Shown here: positions 33,101 through 44,082 of the stretch, piece after piece
How positions within the stretch are numbered: the stretch's first letter is position 1
Layout: each line of letters opens with the position of its first letter
DNA from: Dendrocalamus latiflorus
Lineage: Eukaryota; Streptophyta; Magnoliopsida; Poales; Poaceae
NCBI GenBank assembly: GCA_017311315.1
Contig: CM029617.1
Coordinates: 11,869,075-11,933,074 of the forward strand
Length of the DNA: 64,000 nucleotides
Reading direction: 5' to 3'
Made by a program: the position numbers and the translations under genes
The notes under the pieces: generated by a model
What the model was told of the DNA's origin: nothing
Databases searched by the model: none
The model's input: the letters and a program-made list of their open reading frames with translations, nothing else

Positions 33101-36100
33101 TTAAATGGCATGCTACAACTACTCACTCATTTTTTCAGCGTTAAAGTAGGGGTATATGGACTTATATTGTGAGACTCTTCTAAAAAAAGGACTTATATTA
33201 CGGGACGAAGAGAGTATATACGTGACTACCACCTATAAACACAACTTCGAATGTATTGTTAACACCCATACACAATAAGCTAATTATATATGGGATCTTT
33301 AGACCAATGATGATGTGCGGTTTTTAATTTCCACAAAAGAAGCTCTGGAAATTGTGGATTTATAAGCGTCATGCAGATAGAAGTCTATTTGTTTTCTTCA
33401 AGTCCTTATTAATTTCTCTCTTTCTCAGAACTGATTACACCACGAAGATCCATAGTTAATGTTTAAAATTTCTTACTCTGCAATACCAGTTTAAAAGTTT
33501 CTACCAGGAATTTTACAGTCATCTTCATCACTGACAAAATTTTTCTTTAGTACAGAAGAGAATCAAACTTGGTCACCCACCATGCTGGTGCAGGTTGCCG
33601 TAACACTTCTGAAAATAGGCGTATTGGTATTAGACACCATATCATATACAGATATAACCCTGATATAGGCGGATATATATCCTGCCCGTAATGGTGATTT
33701 TTCTATTTTTTAAAAAGAAAATAATACCCAATACTTGATGGATACTTCCTCGATACCTCTTAACACTAGCCTCTTATTCCATTCGTTACAAAGCAATCTG
33801 TTTGCTCATTCTGTTTCCACGTATGCATGTAATTCCTCCGTCCCCAAGTCCACATTGATCATGTTGACATTCTCAAGAGCGGCAAGGATCCAGCTGACTA
33901 ACTTGCGGTAGTTGGGCTTCTTAGACGTCGTATCATGAGCTTGAAGACGCATTCAAGAGTTTTTCTCTTATTTTCCCTTCAGCTTGGGGTACTTAGCCCG
34001 AATGTGATTTGGCTCACCACACTCAAAGCAAGTGAAAGAACCACTACTCTTTCTATTCCTCACCTTGTGACAGGCTCTTATGAATTTGGTGGATAGGAGT
34101 GATAAGTTGTCCTCAATAAGCCTCTGTAGCTGCTCATCCCTCAAGGAATACAAAACGGATAGAGAAAAAAAATAGAAAAACCAAAGTCCAAAGGACTAGA
34201 AGAGCTACTATGAGTAGGGTCGATTACAAGAGCCATCGGCTACATCTTGAGAAGATGTGAGATGAAGTCAATCTCAAGTGTTTTTAATCTTGAGTAGAGC
34301 TTATCTAAGGTAAGTTCACTTATGACAGCACTGTCATTGATAGAAGTAATATTCATCCCCAAACATTCATATCAAGTGCACCCAATAGTTGACGTGTATT
34401 CTTGGAGTCAGAATAAGTCAAGCCAACATCACGCAAATCATGGATAATCTTGTTAAATCTTTCCCACAACTTATCTAAAAATTCATAAGACTTTTGCTCG
34501 ATCTTAGAGTATTTTTTCTTGAGTCCATTTTGTCTCACTTCCTTAATCATGGTAGAGCCATCATGGAGTTAGCGAGGATCTTTTAGACCTCATGAGTAGA
34601 TGCCAAATGAGCTACTTGCTTAAATTCAGATCGACTAAGCATCTAAATAAGAAAGTTTTGTGCCTTCCTGTTTGCCTCCACATTTGTTGTATTTACCAGA
34701 GTGGCATGATCATTGGCAGGCGCAACGTAAGGATTCTTGACTTTACCCCAAATTGAATGCCCTTGGGGTTGGATGTAAGCGGACATTCAGGCCTTCCAAT
34801 ATAAAAAGTCAACCCCATTGAAGATGGGTGGCTTGGTTGAATATTTGTCTGATGCCATGGCTCTAAGACCGGTTAAAATCTATCAAGATGAGTTAACCAA
34901 GCTCTAATACCACTTATAGGATCAGCAATGGCAATAGGGGGAATGGTGCCTCACAAGTTTTTCCCTTGTATTCGCAAATTCTTCACTCTTATTCACTCCA
35001 ATAGCTACAAAGCTATGAAGATCATAATTGAAAGCCTAGAACAAAGCAACAATCTCAAAAATCCAAGAGAGGGACTTTTCAACACCTCACCGGTCTGACC
35101 GGTAAGCAACCAATAGTCTAACCAACTTGACCACAGTGGTCTGACCGTTGGCCAGCACGACGGGGCTCAGGAATCCAGTACAGGAAATCAGCCCGGGCTA
35201 AGACCAAGAATAGTGCAACTTCCAAAATCCTCAACCAAAAGATATAAAACTTTGCACATACCGTACTAATTTCTCAGCAACCCATTCCATCCAAAGATCG
35301 CATGAATCCTTGTCGAAGTTACAACATTTCCCAACGTGAAGCAAGATTGCACCAAAATCAGACAAACATTAAAATCTTGGGATATAATTTGCTCATGGCT
35401 AGAGGATAGTCAAAATGGCTCTAGACGAGCATTCACATGTCACGTCAAGCTATTTCGCCCAAAGATTCGGAGCAAAAATCCTAGGATCAAGAAACCTTAG
35501 GATAAGGCCAAATTCAAGTAAACCCAGGCAATAGATGAGATTTAATCTCTTTGACTTATCTCTATCACTTACACATTCTTGGCATACAGGAAGATCAAGA
35601 AGAGGAGAGAAGAGTTCAAAACCAACACGAACAAGAACAAAACAAGAAGACATAATGAGTGATGAACAAAGTTGATCTTGTGCTACTTGAGAATGAAGAT
35701 TTTATAGCCACTCCATATGGAGGACAAGATAGCACACCACAATGCCCACTCTTCTCTAACCCTAACCCTAGGACTCAAGGTTAAGATGGTTGGAATGGTT
35801 GATTTATAAGCTTTCATCCCCAACCCATTAAATAGATGAGACAACCAATTCACATATAACCTAATGGCTACTATGCACTAACACATTTGGGGGAACCCGT
35901 TAACCCCACATGACACAGGTTTTACTCACACACTAAACTCATGCACATTTTTCAAAGCACGTGAGCTCCAATCTGCTTAGTTAAGCACCTTTGATCCACT
36001 TGATCTCCTTGACCTAAACCTCTCTCTCAAACGCCGCTCAAGTACTGCAGTTTTGATCCCCATGGTTTTCAGTATTTGGCCACCTTACCCAAATACCCTT

Positions 36101-39100
36101 CCTTGACCTAATCACTTCCTTAACTTGCAAGCAATAATCATGTTTGTCACGTATAGATACACCAACGGTTTGCCACACATCGACAAGTCTCTCTCATTCT
36201 TGTTCCACCAGACCACTCCTCACTTGAACCAACTAAGCCATTTGGTACAACTCATCGCTCAAACCTTGCCTTCAATATTTTCCATCGTCTTTGTGCCATG
36301 CTTGAGCTCAACTATCTCACCCGGCATCCTTCACCACTCTGAGACTCGACTCCTCTATGAGCGTAGCCCGGATCTTTACTATTGACCATGATTGACTCCA
36401 AGCTTTTCTATATATCCAAAGACAAATCAATCATTTTTGGGCACAAGTTCTTCACAACTTGACCCATATTAGTCAAAACATGCTTCATGCAATATAAATA
36501 TAGTGGCCAAATATTACTTAATTCAACCCAAAACCTATTTCCCAAAATCCGAGAGACAAACCTTAGGGCTAGTCTGACCACCATTAAAACCCTGGTTATA
36601 TCGCCCGATGGTCTGATCGCCCAGTGGGCTGGTTGGCTGGTATCCCTGAAAAAACTCTGAAAGCTGCAAACAATGCAAAATTCAAATTTTAACTTGACAA
36701 ACTTAGCAATGGTTCATTACACAATATCCTAGGGCTTCTCACATGGTCCCTCATCTTCTTTATCTATTCTCTATGCTTGTTGAGGAAGAAGAAAGAGATA
36801 TCGAGATGGGATTAGTGTGGGGTGGCGGCTACAAATGGGAGCAAAGAGATGAAGATGGGTAACATTATTTTGTAACTAAATGGCTAGCTATGGTGGATTG
36901 ATATGCTGGTACATTATTTTGTACAAGTGAGCTGGTGGGTTGCTCTTTGTTAGTGGGTTGGTTGGTTACGATGTGATAATGATTTAGTTGGGCTGCCGAT
37001 TTCCTTGTAAGAAACCAGTCATTTCTGTATTTTTATTTTTTATTATATACACACACATATACCTATCGTTGTATCGGTATTTTTGGAGAAATAGCCGTAT
37101 CACATATCTGTATCAGTGTATCTGAGCAACCTAGGGTGCCATAATGCTATCTAGAAACCATGGTGTCCTACTAGGCTACAGGCGAAACTTGGTTCTGGTC
37201 GTTGCATAGACACGGGATGCACGCGGCACGCCGGCCGCTGACGATCGGTTGCAGTTGCAGGGACCTCACACTGCCACACATGAGGTTGATGAGGCAACGG
37301 CAGGTTTCTCTGTGCACGTCACTGCGGGGACTGGGATGGGTAGTAGTCTGGTCGTGCACGTCACTGCGGGGACTGGGATAGGTAGTAGTCGGAGAAGAGG
37401 CGGGCGACACGGCTGCAAGGAAGTTGTTTAAGGTAAGTGGCACAAGATAATTGCACGGGTTCATTTCCTGCACGGGCAACTAATGTTGGACTATTCTAAT
37501 AATTTTCCCCTTCATATATTTATGATTTTCAGCTGTTTACCGTCCTTTTACCGTATATCGATGATCCCTCAGGATCACGATCTATCAGACGATTACACAC
37601 TAGTGTTAATTGGACCAGAGTGTTAGAATTGGGCTCTGATACCATTTGTTGGACTGTAAGTGCCTTTTCATCTCTTAACGCTAGCTTGTGAGGTGAGGAA
37701 CTCCATCACTTTTAAGGTAGATCCTTTGTGTTTCCACATACTATTCCATCAAACATGCAGAGGAATTGATGTGAATTTAGGTTGGCTCTTCGGTAAACTT
37801 GCATAGAGTAATTTTAGTGATTGACACTACTACAGAAAACAGTATTACAGACGGTTCAGAAATGTCATCACAGACAGTTTTCTGAACCGTCTGAATTTAT
37901 GGGTCAGTGATATCTGATAATCACAGACGGTTTTTAATTAAAAACCGTCTGTGATATCTGATAATCACAGACGGTTTTTAATTAAAAACCGTCTGTGATA
38001 TCTGATAATCACAGACGGTTTTTAATTACAAACCGTCTGTGATTATCAGATATTACAGACGGTTTTTACTTAAAAACCGTCAGTGATATTCCTTTCAACC
38101 CCTAAATCTATTTCTGTTTATTGGCTAGCTTCAGGAAATGCTAGCCATGCCCTCTGAAACAAGCAGATATACATACAATTTCTGACAAACATACAACATC
38201 CAATTTACATACAAACATACAACATCCAATTCACATCGCACTTCATTTGACAAACATAAGACATCCATTTGACAAACATAAAACATCCATTTCGAAAATC
38301 AATTAATTGAAATGAAATAAAATATCCATTAACAAATATACAATTACAGAAGATGTACGTTGCATTTCCACTTAGATGGTAACAATTACAAAATCATTCT
38401 GCGCAGTGGAACTCTCCATCTAATCTTATGACTTTAGTCCACAAAAACCAAGGGAACTCTCCTCGAATTTGTGTAAAGTCCAGCTGTTTCAATGCAGATG
38501 TAGAGATGGGCGCAACCTGTCGATAGGAATATCAGTGCGCGTACATATATAAGCTGACAAGTATGAAATAAATGTGCGAAGATTGACAAACCTTAGAATT
38601 GGTGATCTTCGAGAAACTCCTATCGATGTTTCTCCACTTGGCGGAATCAGCAAGGTGTTTTAGCATTCCATCATTCTTGCGCTCCTCCGAGTGCCAACGC
38701 AGCAGTTTTGCCTCCTTTGGATTTGCAAAAAACCTTGTCAAACGGGGAATTATAGGAAAATATCATGCCACCTTAGCAGGAGGTCCTTTCTTCGCCTCTG
38801 TTCCCTCACCGTCATCTAATTGATTGTTACGTTTGTATCGGGATGCGTTGCACATCGGACATACATGCATGTTTGCATACTCTTTACTGTACAAGATACA
38901 GTCGTTCGGACATGCATGTATTCTTTCTACTTCCATTCCCAACGGACAAAGAACCTTCTTGGCTTTATACGTGGTTTTAGGCAACTCATTTCCCTCCGGA
39001 AGCATGTCCGCTAAAAGACCTAGCAGCGCCGTGAAACTCTTGTCGGACCAACCGTTGCTTGCCTTCAATTTCAACAGTTCAAGCACGGCCGACAACCTCG

Positions 39101-41539
39101 TGTACTTTGACCTGCAGCACGTGAACAAAGGTTTCTCCGAGTCCTCCATCAAGCCCCGGAATTTAACATACTCTCTCTCATCATAGTTCTCTTCTACATC
39201 GCGAAGCATCTAATCCAGATTGTCATCATGCAACCTATCCGAATCCGAACCACAATCGACATCATCCGGCGGCATGTCATTCACTTCACCGGCGATGTCA
39301 TCTGGCGGCATATCATTCACTTCACCGGCAATGTCATCCGGCGGCAAATGATCATTGACTTCGCCATGACTGGTCCAACACGTATAACCCTTTTTAAAAC
39401 CCCTCCTAATCAAGTGCGCTTCAATTTGCCTTCGGTTCTTAAACATCTTTAAATTCTCGCAGTTAGTGCATGGACAGTACATATATTCCACCCCCTTATT
39501 CAGCATATCCTCCTCGGCAGCTCTTGCAAAAGCAGACACGCCATTAATATACTCTTCACTCACACGGCTCGCGGCATACATCCAGCTTCGGTCCTACGTT
39601 ATGTATATATATAACAACTTAGTATTAAAAATTAAATTATTTCATTATTACTACATATACATATACCACATGCATTTAGGATTTGCTAGCTTAATTCATA
39701 TTATAAACACAACAGCTATTATATAACCAACAATTTTGCAAACCATCTTCACTAACACTCACCAATTACTTACATCTAAATTGTAATGCAAAGAAAAATA
39801 AATTTCATTACTAACCATATCTAGAGCAACCAGGAAAGTATGAATCTTCAAAGCTCAATCTCTGCTTCAAAGCTCAATCTCTGTCTCCTGAAATCGCCTA
39901 GCTTGCCTCCTGAGCGAAAGAGTAAAGCACCGGCTAGATCTGAATCGAAATGAAGACAGGTGCGGTTCTGAGCAGCGCAATAAATGCATAGCGTCATTAT
40001 CACAGACGGTTTTTAATAAAAAAACCATCTGTGATAATTCGAGATTATCACAGACGGTTTTTAACACAAACCGTCTGTGATACTTTAGTATCACAGACGG
40101 TTTATCGGTAAGAACCGTCTGTGATACTCGTTTTCTCCGACGCTACCAACACAGACGGTGTCCAAATTAAAACCGTCTGTGTTAGTTTCGATCACATACG
40201 GCTTTGTCAAACTATCTGTGATTGGCCGTCTAGTATTAGGCTTTCTGTAGTAGTGTGAAGATATCAGATGGCTGTAAATTTTTTAGAGAATAATCAAATG
40301 GTCCATAATTTGTTGATGATGTGGCTCATTTAGGAGGTTTGTTTTGTAGCCAATAATATAGGGGAGAGAGATGTCAGGTTCCACAAATAAAACAGAAGTC
40401 ACAAAGAAAGTTTGTGTGTGTGCGACTTTCTGAAGGTACATTGTCAAGATAACACTTACCACTAATAACTGCATTAGTTTTTTTTTAAATTCGAGCATTT
40501 TAGTTTTTTGGAAGAGCATAGAAACACTGACCATACTTTTGTTAAGACCAAGAGCATTAGTTAATTGATTAAGTAGGAGGACAATCATGCTGCACACAAA
40601 GCAGCAAGAAGTCTGCCACCTGATTGAGCCAGGTGCACGAGGGTCTGTCGCGAAGAGCTTGTTTGGCGCACAAATGAGCAGCCAAATTTGCATCTCGCCG
40701 AACATGAGCTAAATCAAAAGAAACAAAACACCGACCATACTTGATGAGAGTATATAATGTAAAAAGAAAGAGTAAGCACTCAGAAAGGCTCTAAATTCGG
40801 ACAATCGTATGCTGTGTAAAACATCTTTGTACTTTTCCCTCTATACTCTTTCAAAGTAAATAAGCCAAAGATTCAAAGGAAGTGGTTCGCTCTGAGGTAT
40901 GATATTATTGCAAATTTACCATTTAGTAGTTTATTCGGAAGCCTGTTGTGACAAATGTTGAAAACTTGAAATATGTTATGCCGAATTGTCAGACATACAT
41001 CTGAATGATCGCCATCGTGGCGTCTCTTAATATGGCGCAATGTAGTGCACTCAAAATTCTGCTTCCTATTTCTTGTTCTATGCACCTAAAGTTCCTAATG
41101 AAACAACAATTCTGTTTGGTTCTACTAAGGTGGTACTCCAGGGCCGCACAAGATTCAAGGCACGGGGGGCGGTTTCATACCGGAAGCCTTGGATACATCT
41201 GTCATCGATGAAGTCGTAACGGTAAGCACTGAAGAAGCCATGACAATGGCGAGAAGGCTCGCGAAGGAGGAGGGACTGCTTGTTGGCATATCTTCTGGCG
41301 CAAATGTAGCTGCTTGCATGAAGGTAAACTGCTGATCTTAGCAGGTTGTGCATCACCCTGCTTACATAGATTATCTTGCTACTGAGCATTCTGATTTCAT
41401 GAGTCTCTAGCAGATTGCAGCTAGAGAAGGGAACAAGGGGAAAATGATTGTTACCATGTTCCCGAGCGGCGGCGAAAGATACATGAACTCCGATCTCTTT
41501 GCACCTGTTAGGGAGGAATGTGCCAATATGACCTTCTGA
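24106..41539 (+). CDS. Cysteine synthase / O-acetylserine (thiol)lyase family, seven exons
   Basis: Exons: 24106-24189, 24558-24685, 24836-25038, 29588-29713, 29833-29991, 41130-41323, 41411-41539. Together they are 1023 nt, 340 codons plus a stop, with every junction in phase and GT-AG. Family enzymes are PLP-dependent and make cysteine from O-acetylserine and sulfide. Seen: the PLP lysine in CSVKDR (K65), the substrate loop TSGNHG (residues 93-98, where the classic form is TSGNTG), the phosphate loop GSGGT (200-204), GPHKIQGTGGGFIPE, GISSGA, and the end LFAPVREECANMTF. There is no transit peptide, so it is probably cytosolic. The start MAVEEEGRKGIPTLL and the C-terminus match a grass subgroup with altered loops, so its true substrate is open. 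Introns 3 (4.5 kb) and 5 (11.1 kb) are full of transposons. It is likely functional if these introns are spliced. Confidence 0.9.
25665..25674 (+). promoter_or_regulatory. LTR TATA box
   Basis: CTATAAATAG in the 5' LTR. The 3' LTR has CTATAATTAG at the same place. It could start transcripts inside intron 3 on the same strand as the host gene. Confidence 0.6.
25850..25867 (+). other. Primer-binding site of the LTR element
   Basis: TGGCGCCATCTGTGGGGA just after the 5' LTR, a form seen in many grass gypsy elements. Confidence 0.75.
26611..28200 (+). repeat. Tandem array, 140-bp unit, about 11 copies
   Basis: Units start near 26611, 26752, 26893, 27033, 27173, 27313, 27450, 27590, 27730, 27870, 28010 and 28150 with CCTCGATGGCTTTGCCTCG-like text, and hold GACTAGGGGCTCCCCCTAG. 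Within a unit the CTCGATGGCTTTGCCTCG phrase occurs twice, so the unit arose from a shorter duplication. Confidence 0.9.
28205..28560 (+). repeat. Tandem array, 78-bp unit, about 4.5 copies
   Basis: ACACCCA marks the copies at 28247, 28324, 28402 and 28480. Each contains CCGGGGTTGGGTC-like text and GGGGTCACG. It lies directly after the 140-bp array. Confidence 0.88.
28561..29277. other. Interior of the LTR element, no coding recognised
   Basis: No pol-type text on either strand. A minus-strand ORF at 29005-29214 has one hydrophobic stretch (SILGVMLAISMLVLAASVCI) but no recognisable relative. The first part of the 3' LTR that should lie here is missing or replaced. Confidence 0.4.
31083..31346 (-). 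pseudogene. LINE 3'-end fragment in intron 5
   Basis: On the minus strand two frames together read VRDWWDSVVNA, then WESRKERNSRVFCNSSTRPA, KKLEDEAAACPVTGATHL. This matches the end of plant L1-type LINE ORF2 (WW...; LW.KERN.R.F; KI..EA..W..AGA). It is frameshifted and followed on its strand by CTCCTCCTCCTTAA. Confidence 0.6.
31370..32417. mobile_element. hAT (Ac/Ds-like) remnant with a tandem duplication
   Basis: The left edge reads TAGAGATAGGAAACGAGA, and the right edge TCCATTTCCATCCCTA is its imperfect complement, like Ac-type ends (AGGGATGGAAACGG). Two copies of a segment of about 414 bp start near 31388 and 31802 (both with AAACG.TAACGGATAAT) and share AAAAACCGGTGAAAAAC-like text. TTCGTATTCGA phrases recur throughout. 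No clear 8-bp target duplication. Confidence 0.5.
32440..32985. repeat. Two related CGGATAATTTCCGTCC segments
   Basis: A segment at about 32458-32610 and one at 32789-32973 share AGCGGATAATTTTCGTCCG-like, TATCCGA..ATTATCT and ATCCATCCGTAT phrases. The second has TAGGGGTG and CACCCCTA at its ends, like a short hAT-type MITE. No target duplication was found. Confidence 0.45.
33000..33214. mobile_element. Stowaway (Tc1/Mariner) MITE, 215 bp
   Basis: Ends CTCCATCCATCTCGTAATAT and ATATTACGGGACGAAGAGAG are inverted repeats of the CTCCCTCCGTCCC type, with TA on both sides (32998-32999, 33215-33216). Confidence 0.85.
33960..34859 (-). pseudogene. Copia gag relic in intron 5
   Basis: From an ATG at 34859, read through stops: MASDKYSTKPPIFNGVDFLY, MSAYIQPQGHSIWG, then SYEFLDKLWERFNKIIHDLR, LLGALDMN, and at the end a zinc knuckle CFECGEPNHIRAKYPKLKGK, where the last Cys of CX2CX4HX4C is Tyr. 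There are several stops. Confidence 0.8.
34911..34922 (-). other. Copia primer-binding site
   Basis: The complement reads TGGTATTAGAGC, one base from the initiator-tRNA-Met site TGGTATCAGAGC. It lies 52 nt before the gag start, as expected. Confidence 0.75.
34926..36745 (-). mobile_element. Copia LTR, approximate limits
   Basis: The DNA between the primer-binding site and about 36745 has no coding and carries CCGGTCTGACCGGT-like phrases common in grass Copia LTRs. On the minus strand a possible LTR start is TGAGAAGCCCTAGG. No second LTR or target duplication was found, so the outer edge is uncertain. Confidence 0.45.
37313..37395. repeat. Tandem duplication of about 42 bp
   Basis: Two copies of GTGCACGTCACTGCGGGGAC followed by TGGGATnGGTAGTAGTC. 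Confidence 0.85.
37632..37644 (-). other. Primer-binding site of a second Copia relic
   Basis: The complement reads TGGTATCAGAGCC, a perfect initiator-tRNA-Met primer site, preceded on that strand by CCAACAAA (LTR end CCAACA). The LTR would run rightward from about 37646 and is interrupted by the CACTA element at 37825. No protein remains. Confidence 0.65.
37825..40255. mobile_element. CACTA transposon, 2431 bp, internally deleted
   Basis: Ends CACTACTACAGAAAA and CTTTCTGTAGTAGTG are inverted. TGA flanks both sides (37822-37824, 40256-40258), the 3-bp duplication of CACTA elements. Subterminal repeats TATCACAGACGGTTTTTA and complements lie at 37845-38090 and 39990-40210, several as long hairpins. 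It carries a truncated TNP2-type transposase gene and cannot move without help. Confidence 0.92.
38592..39593 (-). pseudogene. CACTA (En/Spm, TNP2-type) transposase, N-terminal exon only
   Basis: The exon runs from an acceptor (GTAG before 39593) to a donor (AAG|GTTTG at 38592) and keeps one frame over 334 codons with two stops (at 39210 and 38763). The text DRSWMYAASRVSEEYINGV, EYMYCPCTNCENLKMF and IEAHLIRRGFKKGYTCWTSH is the transposase-associated domain. LELLKLKASNGWSDKSFTAL and HACPNDCILYSKEYANMHVC begin the TNP2 region. It ends at YFPIIPRLTRFFANPKEAKL and LLRWHSEER. The catalytic domain is deleted. The repeated GEVNDMPPDDIA units (three) are acidic. Confidence 0.88.
40569..40758 (-). pseudogene. 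RNase H-type tail of a LINE or related gene
   Basis: On the minus strand: SFDLAHVRRDANLAAHLCAK, QALRDRPSCTWLNQVADFLL, LCVQHDCPPT, then a stop at 40569-40571. This is the C-terminal end of the RVT_3 RNase H domain of plant LINE-like ORFs (VRR.AN..AH.LAK). Nothing of the rest is seen upstream. Confidence 0.7.
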
Positions 41540-41628
41540 TGTCTTGGGCAACTCTCCTTTGCACGCACAAATGTGTCTGTACCATATGGTTTTTTTTCTT
41601 TGATGCAAAATTCAGGGTGCTTCAAAAC

Positions 41629-42993
41629 TGTCGGTGATATAATCTAAAAGTAATCATGAAGATAATTATATTACTTATATATTTATCATATTTTGAATAA
41701 CATACTATTTTGTCTCTTGAATAAATATCTTTTGTATTGATCAATAAGTATATGATTTATTCATGGAACTCTTTATTCATAATTTGATGTTATTCTAAAT
41801 TATCCTTAATCTTATATTATTACATGGAAAATTATAATTTATAGATCAGCACATGTATTGATTGATGATCATATTTTACGGATAATGAATATGAAGATGT
41901 CAAATCAATAATATAGGCATATGTTAGAGAATATAGTATTGGATTAACCTACTATGAGACACTATAGGATTTGTTATATTCTTAAGTGTCATCAGTTGGT
42001 CTTATACATAGTGTATATACGATCTTTAGACCTGAAATTGTCATAGTTTTCTACATGTGTAATAGTTTATTTAGGGGTTATCAAACACTACTCTTTAACT
42101 GGGCGGTCATAAATGTAACTTTTGGCTATGCTGAATATGGTTGAGGAGTCAATCACAAACTACGTAATCCACTGCAGGTTTGAGTGAAAGATCAAGTTAT
42201 CAGAGGATGTCACGCTTCTCATCTTGAATTCAATATGGTATCACGAGTCAAAGAGATCGGTACATAAGCATTATATAAGTTTGTCCAATATGATCTTTAT
42301 GTATATTTGGGAGTCGCTATATCCTACTAGGGACCACCACTAACTTGTGGATCGGAAAGGAGTTTTTGGACCATAGCTAAATATACATGAACCTACAGGG
42401 TCATACACTTAATGGCTTAGAACAATAAGGGTATGGATTATAGACTTCGAGTAGGATATGATTTCTACTCGTATTGGATAAGGATTCGATCGGAAGCTCT
42501 CCGAGTGGGATACGATCTCTACTCTTATAAGATAAGGATCCAATCAGAGACTCTTCAAGTTGGATACAATCTCTAATCATATCGGATAAGGATATGATTA
42601 CAGGCTATATATTAAGAGAGGCGTGAGGCTAAGAAAGGTATCGTGAGACACACCCATTGAAAACCTAGCCGCGACCTCTCAAAACCTTTGCCGTGTGCGC
42701 TAGTGCTAGTACACCGATGCATGGCGTTCCATCCCTAGACATGTGAATTTTGGTAGAGGCACTGCTATGACTGCGGTGCTGATAGGGATGATCGCGAGGA
42801 GACAGTTAGCTAGAGAACGATCGACTATTTCTACTGCACCGACGTGAGTTACGTTGAACTGGATGCTTTAACTCTATTTCCACTGCACTGCGTGTCTAGT
42901 GGTAATGATCTACGATCTCTTACTCGTATGGCTTCTTAGTTTATATGGTAAAAAAATTTAATCTACGCTAGTGTAGCTACCCGTACCATAACA
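41629..42993 (+). mobile_element. Probable solo LTR, 1365 bp, just after the cysteine synthase gene
   Basis: Begins TGTCGGTGATATAATC and ends CCATAACA, with AAAAC on both sides (41624-41628, 42994-42998). It contains three related GTATTGGATAAGGAT-type segments near 42470-42600 and TATATATTAAGAGAGGCGTG, a TATA-like LTR promoter. It has no coding. Strand is inferred from the TATA-like sequence. Confidence 0.6.
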
Positions 42994-42998
42994 AAAAC

Positions 42999-44074
42999 AA
43001 TCTGTACCGATGACGCTTTCCTCAAGCAATTACCTACCTTATTATTTTGAAAACTGAAACACCAATGCATATGGTCAATTCATACCATATTCTCTAGATA
43101 CAAACTTTGTTCAAAAACTTTAGGACCCATTTTGAAATGTGATAATTTTTCTTGGTTCATGTGGAAATTGAATTTAAATTCATGTGAAATTCTAGCAGTC
43201 CAAATGGGCTTGTATGCTAAGTGACTGAGAACGATGGAATGTTTATGTCATATTGATGTATTGATCAACCTAATTAGGGCATTTATTTATCTTTTGTTGT
43301 TAGGGTTCAGATATTTGCAATATTGAGTTTGGTAATGTCCCACATGCTATCGAACCCTCGGATTTACAATCTAGAATCTTTTGTGGTTCCACCACACTAT
43401 TCCATAAATTAGTAGATAGTGCACATAGATACATTGCTAAATCAACTCATACATCGCATAAGCCATAGCAGGCATTATTATTACATATCAGAGTTCAAAT
43501 AACCCATATCGGGTAGTGTTTAAATAACGGGCCGATTAGGCCAAATGTTACATTACAACAACCAAACGCGGAAGCGGAAACAGAAAGCAAAGGTGAGGCC
43601 TCACCTTGCCACGGGTAAGCCGCCACAGGTAAGCGACTAGGGGTAAAATGTGTACAACAAATACTATCCAAAGTTGGATAATATATGTGCATATAATCAC
43701 CTTCAAAATCTATCCAAGCAAAGGGAGGAAGAGCTTTAGGCACAAGGCTTTGGCCAACGAGATAAGCTTGCAGCGCATGATCTAAGAAAACAAGGGAGAG
43801 CCAAGGCACATGAAAGAGTTCGGCCGAACAAAGGAACACTAGACTTATTTCTGGAGTGCAAAGAAAGAAAGGGAAGAGAAGGCCAATCTGGTCACGTGTG
43901 GCTCAAGCCAAAGGAACCGTGTGGGGGATCCACCCGTGTGCAGTGCGCTAGCTAGTCCATGCCGACTGTGCATCATCAGTCTCCACCGTGCACACGTGAG
44001 TAAAAGACGAGGGACCAAGTTGGGTTGTCGTGTGGAACTGGAAAGCCGAGTCAAAGCGGCGGTCAGTCAGCATG
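42999..44074. other. No gene recognised
   Basis: A minus-strand ORF of 114 codons (43495-43839) has no recognisable domain and no supporting signals. Otherwise only scattered short ORFs. Confidence 0.4.
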
Positions 44075-44082
44075 CCGTGCGC

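Noticed and set aside
43495..43839. A 114-codon minus-strand ORF
   Set aside because: No domain, no start context or splice pattern, and no sign of selection visible by eye.
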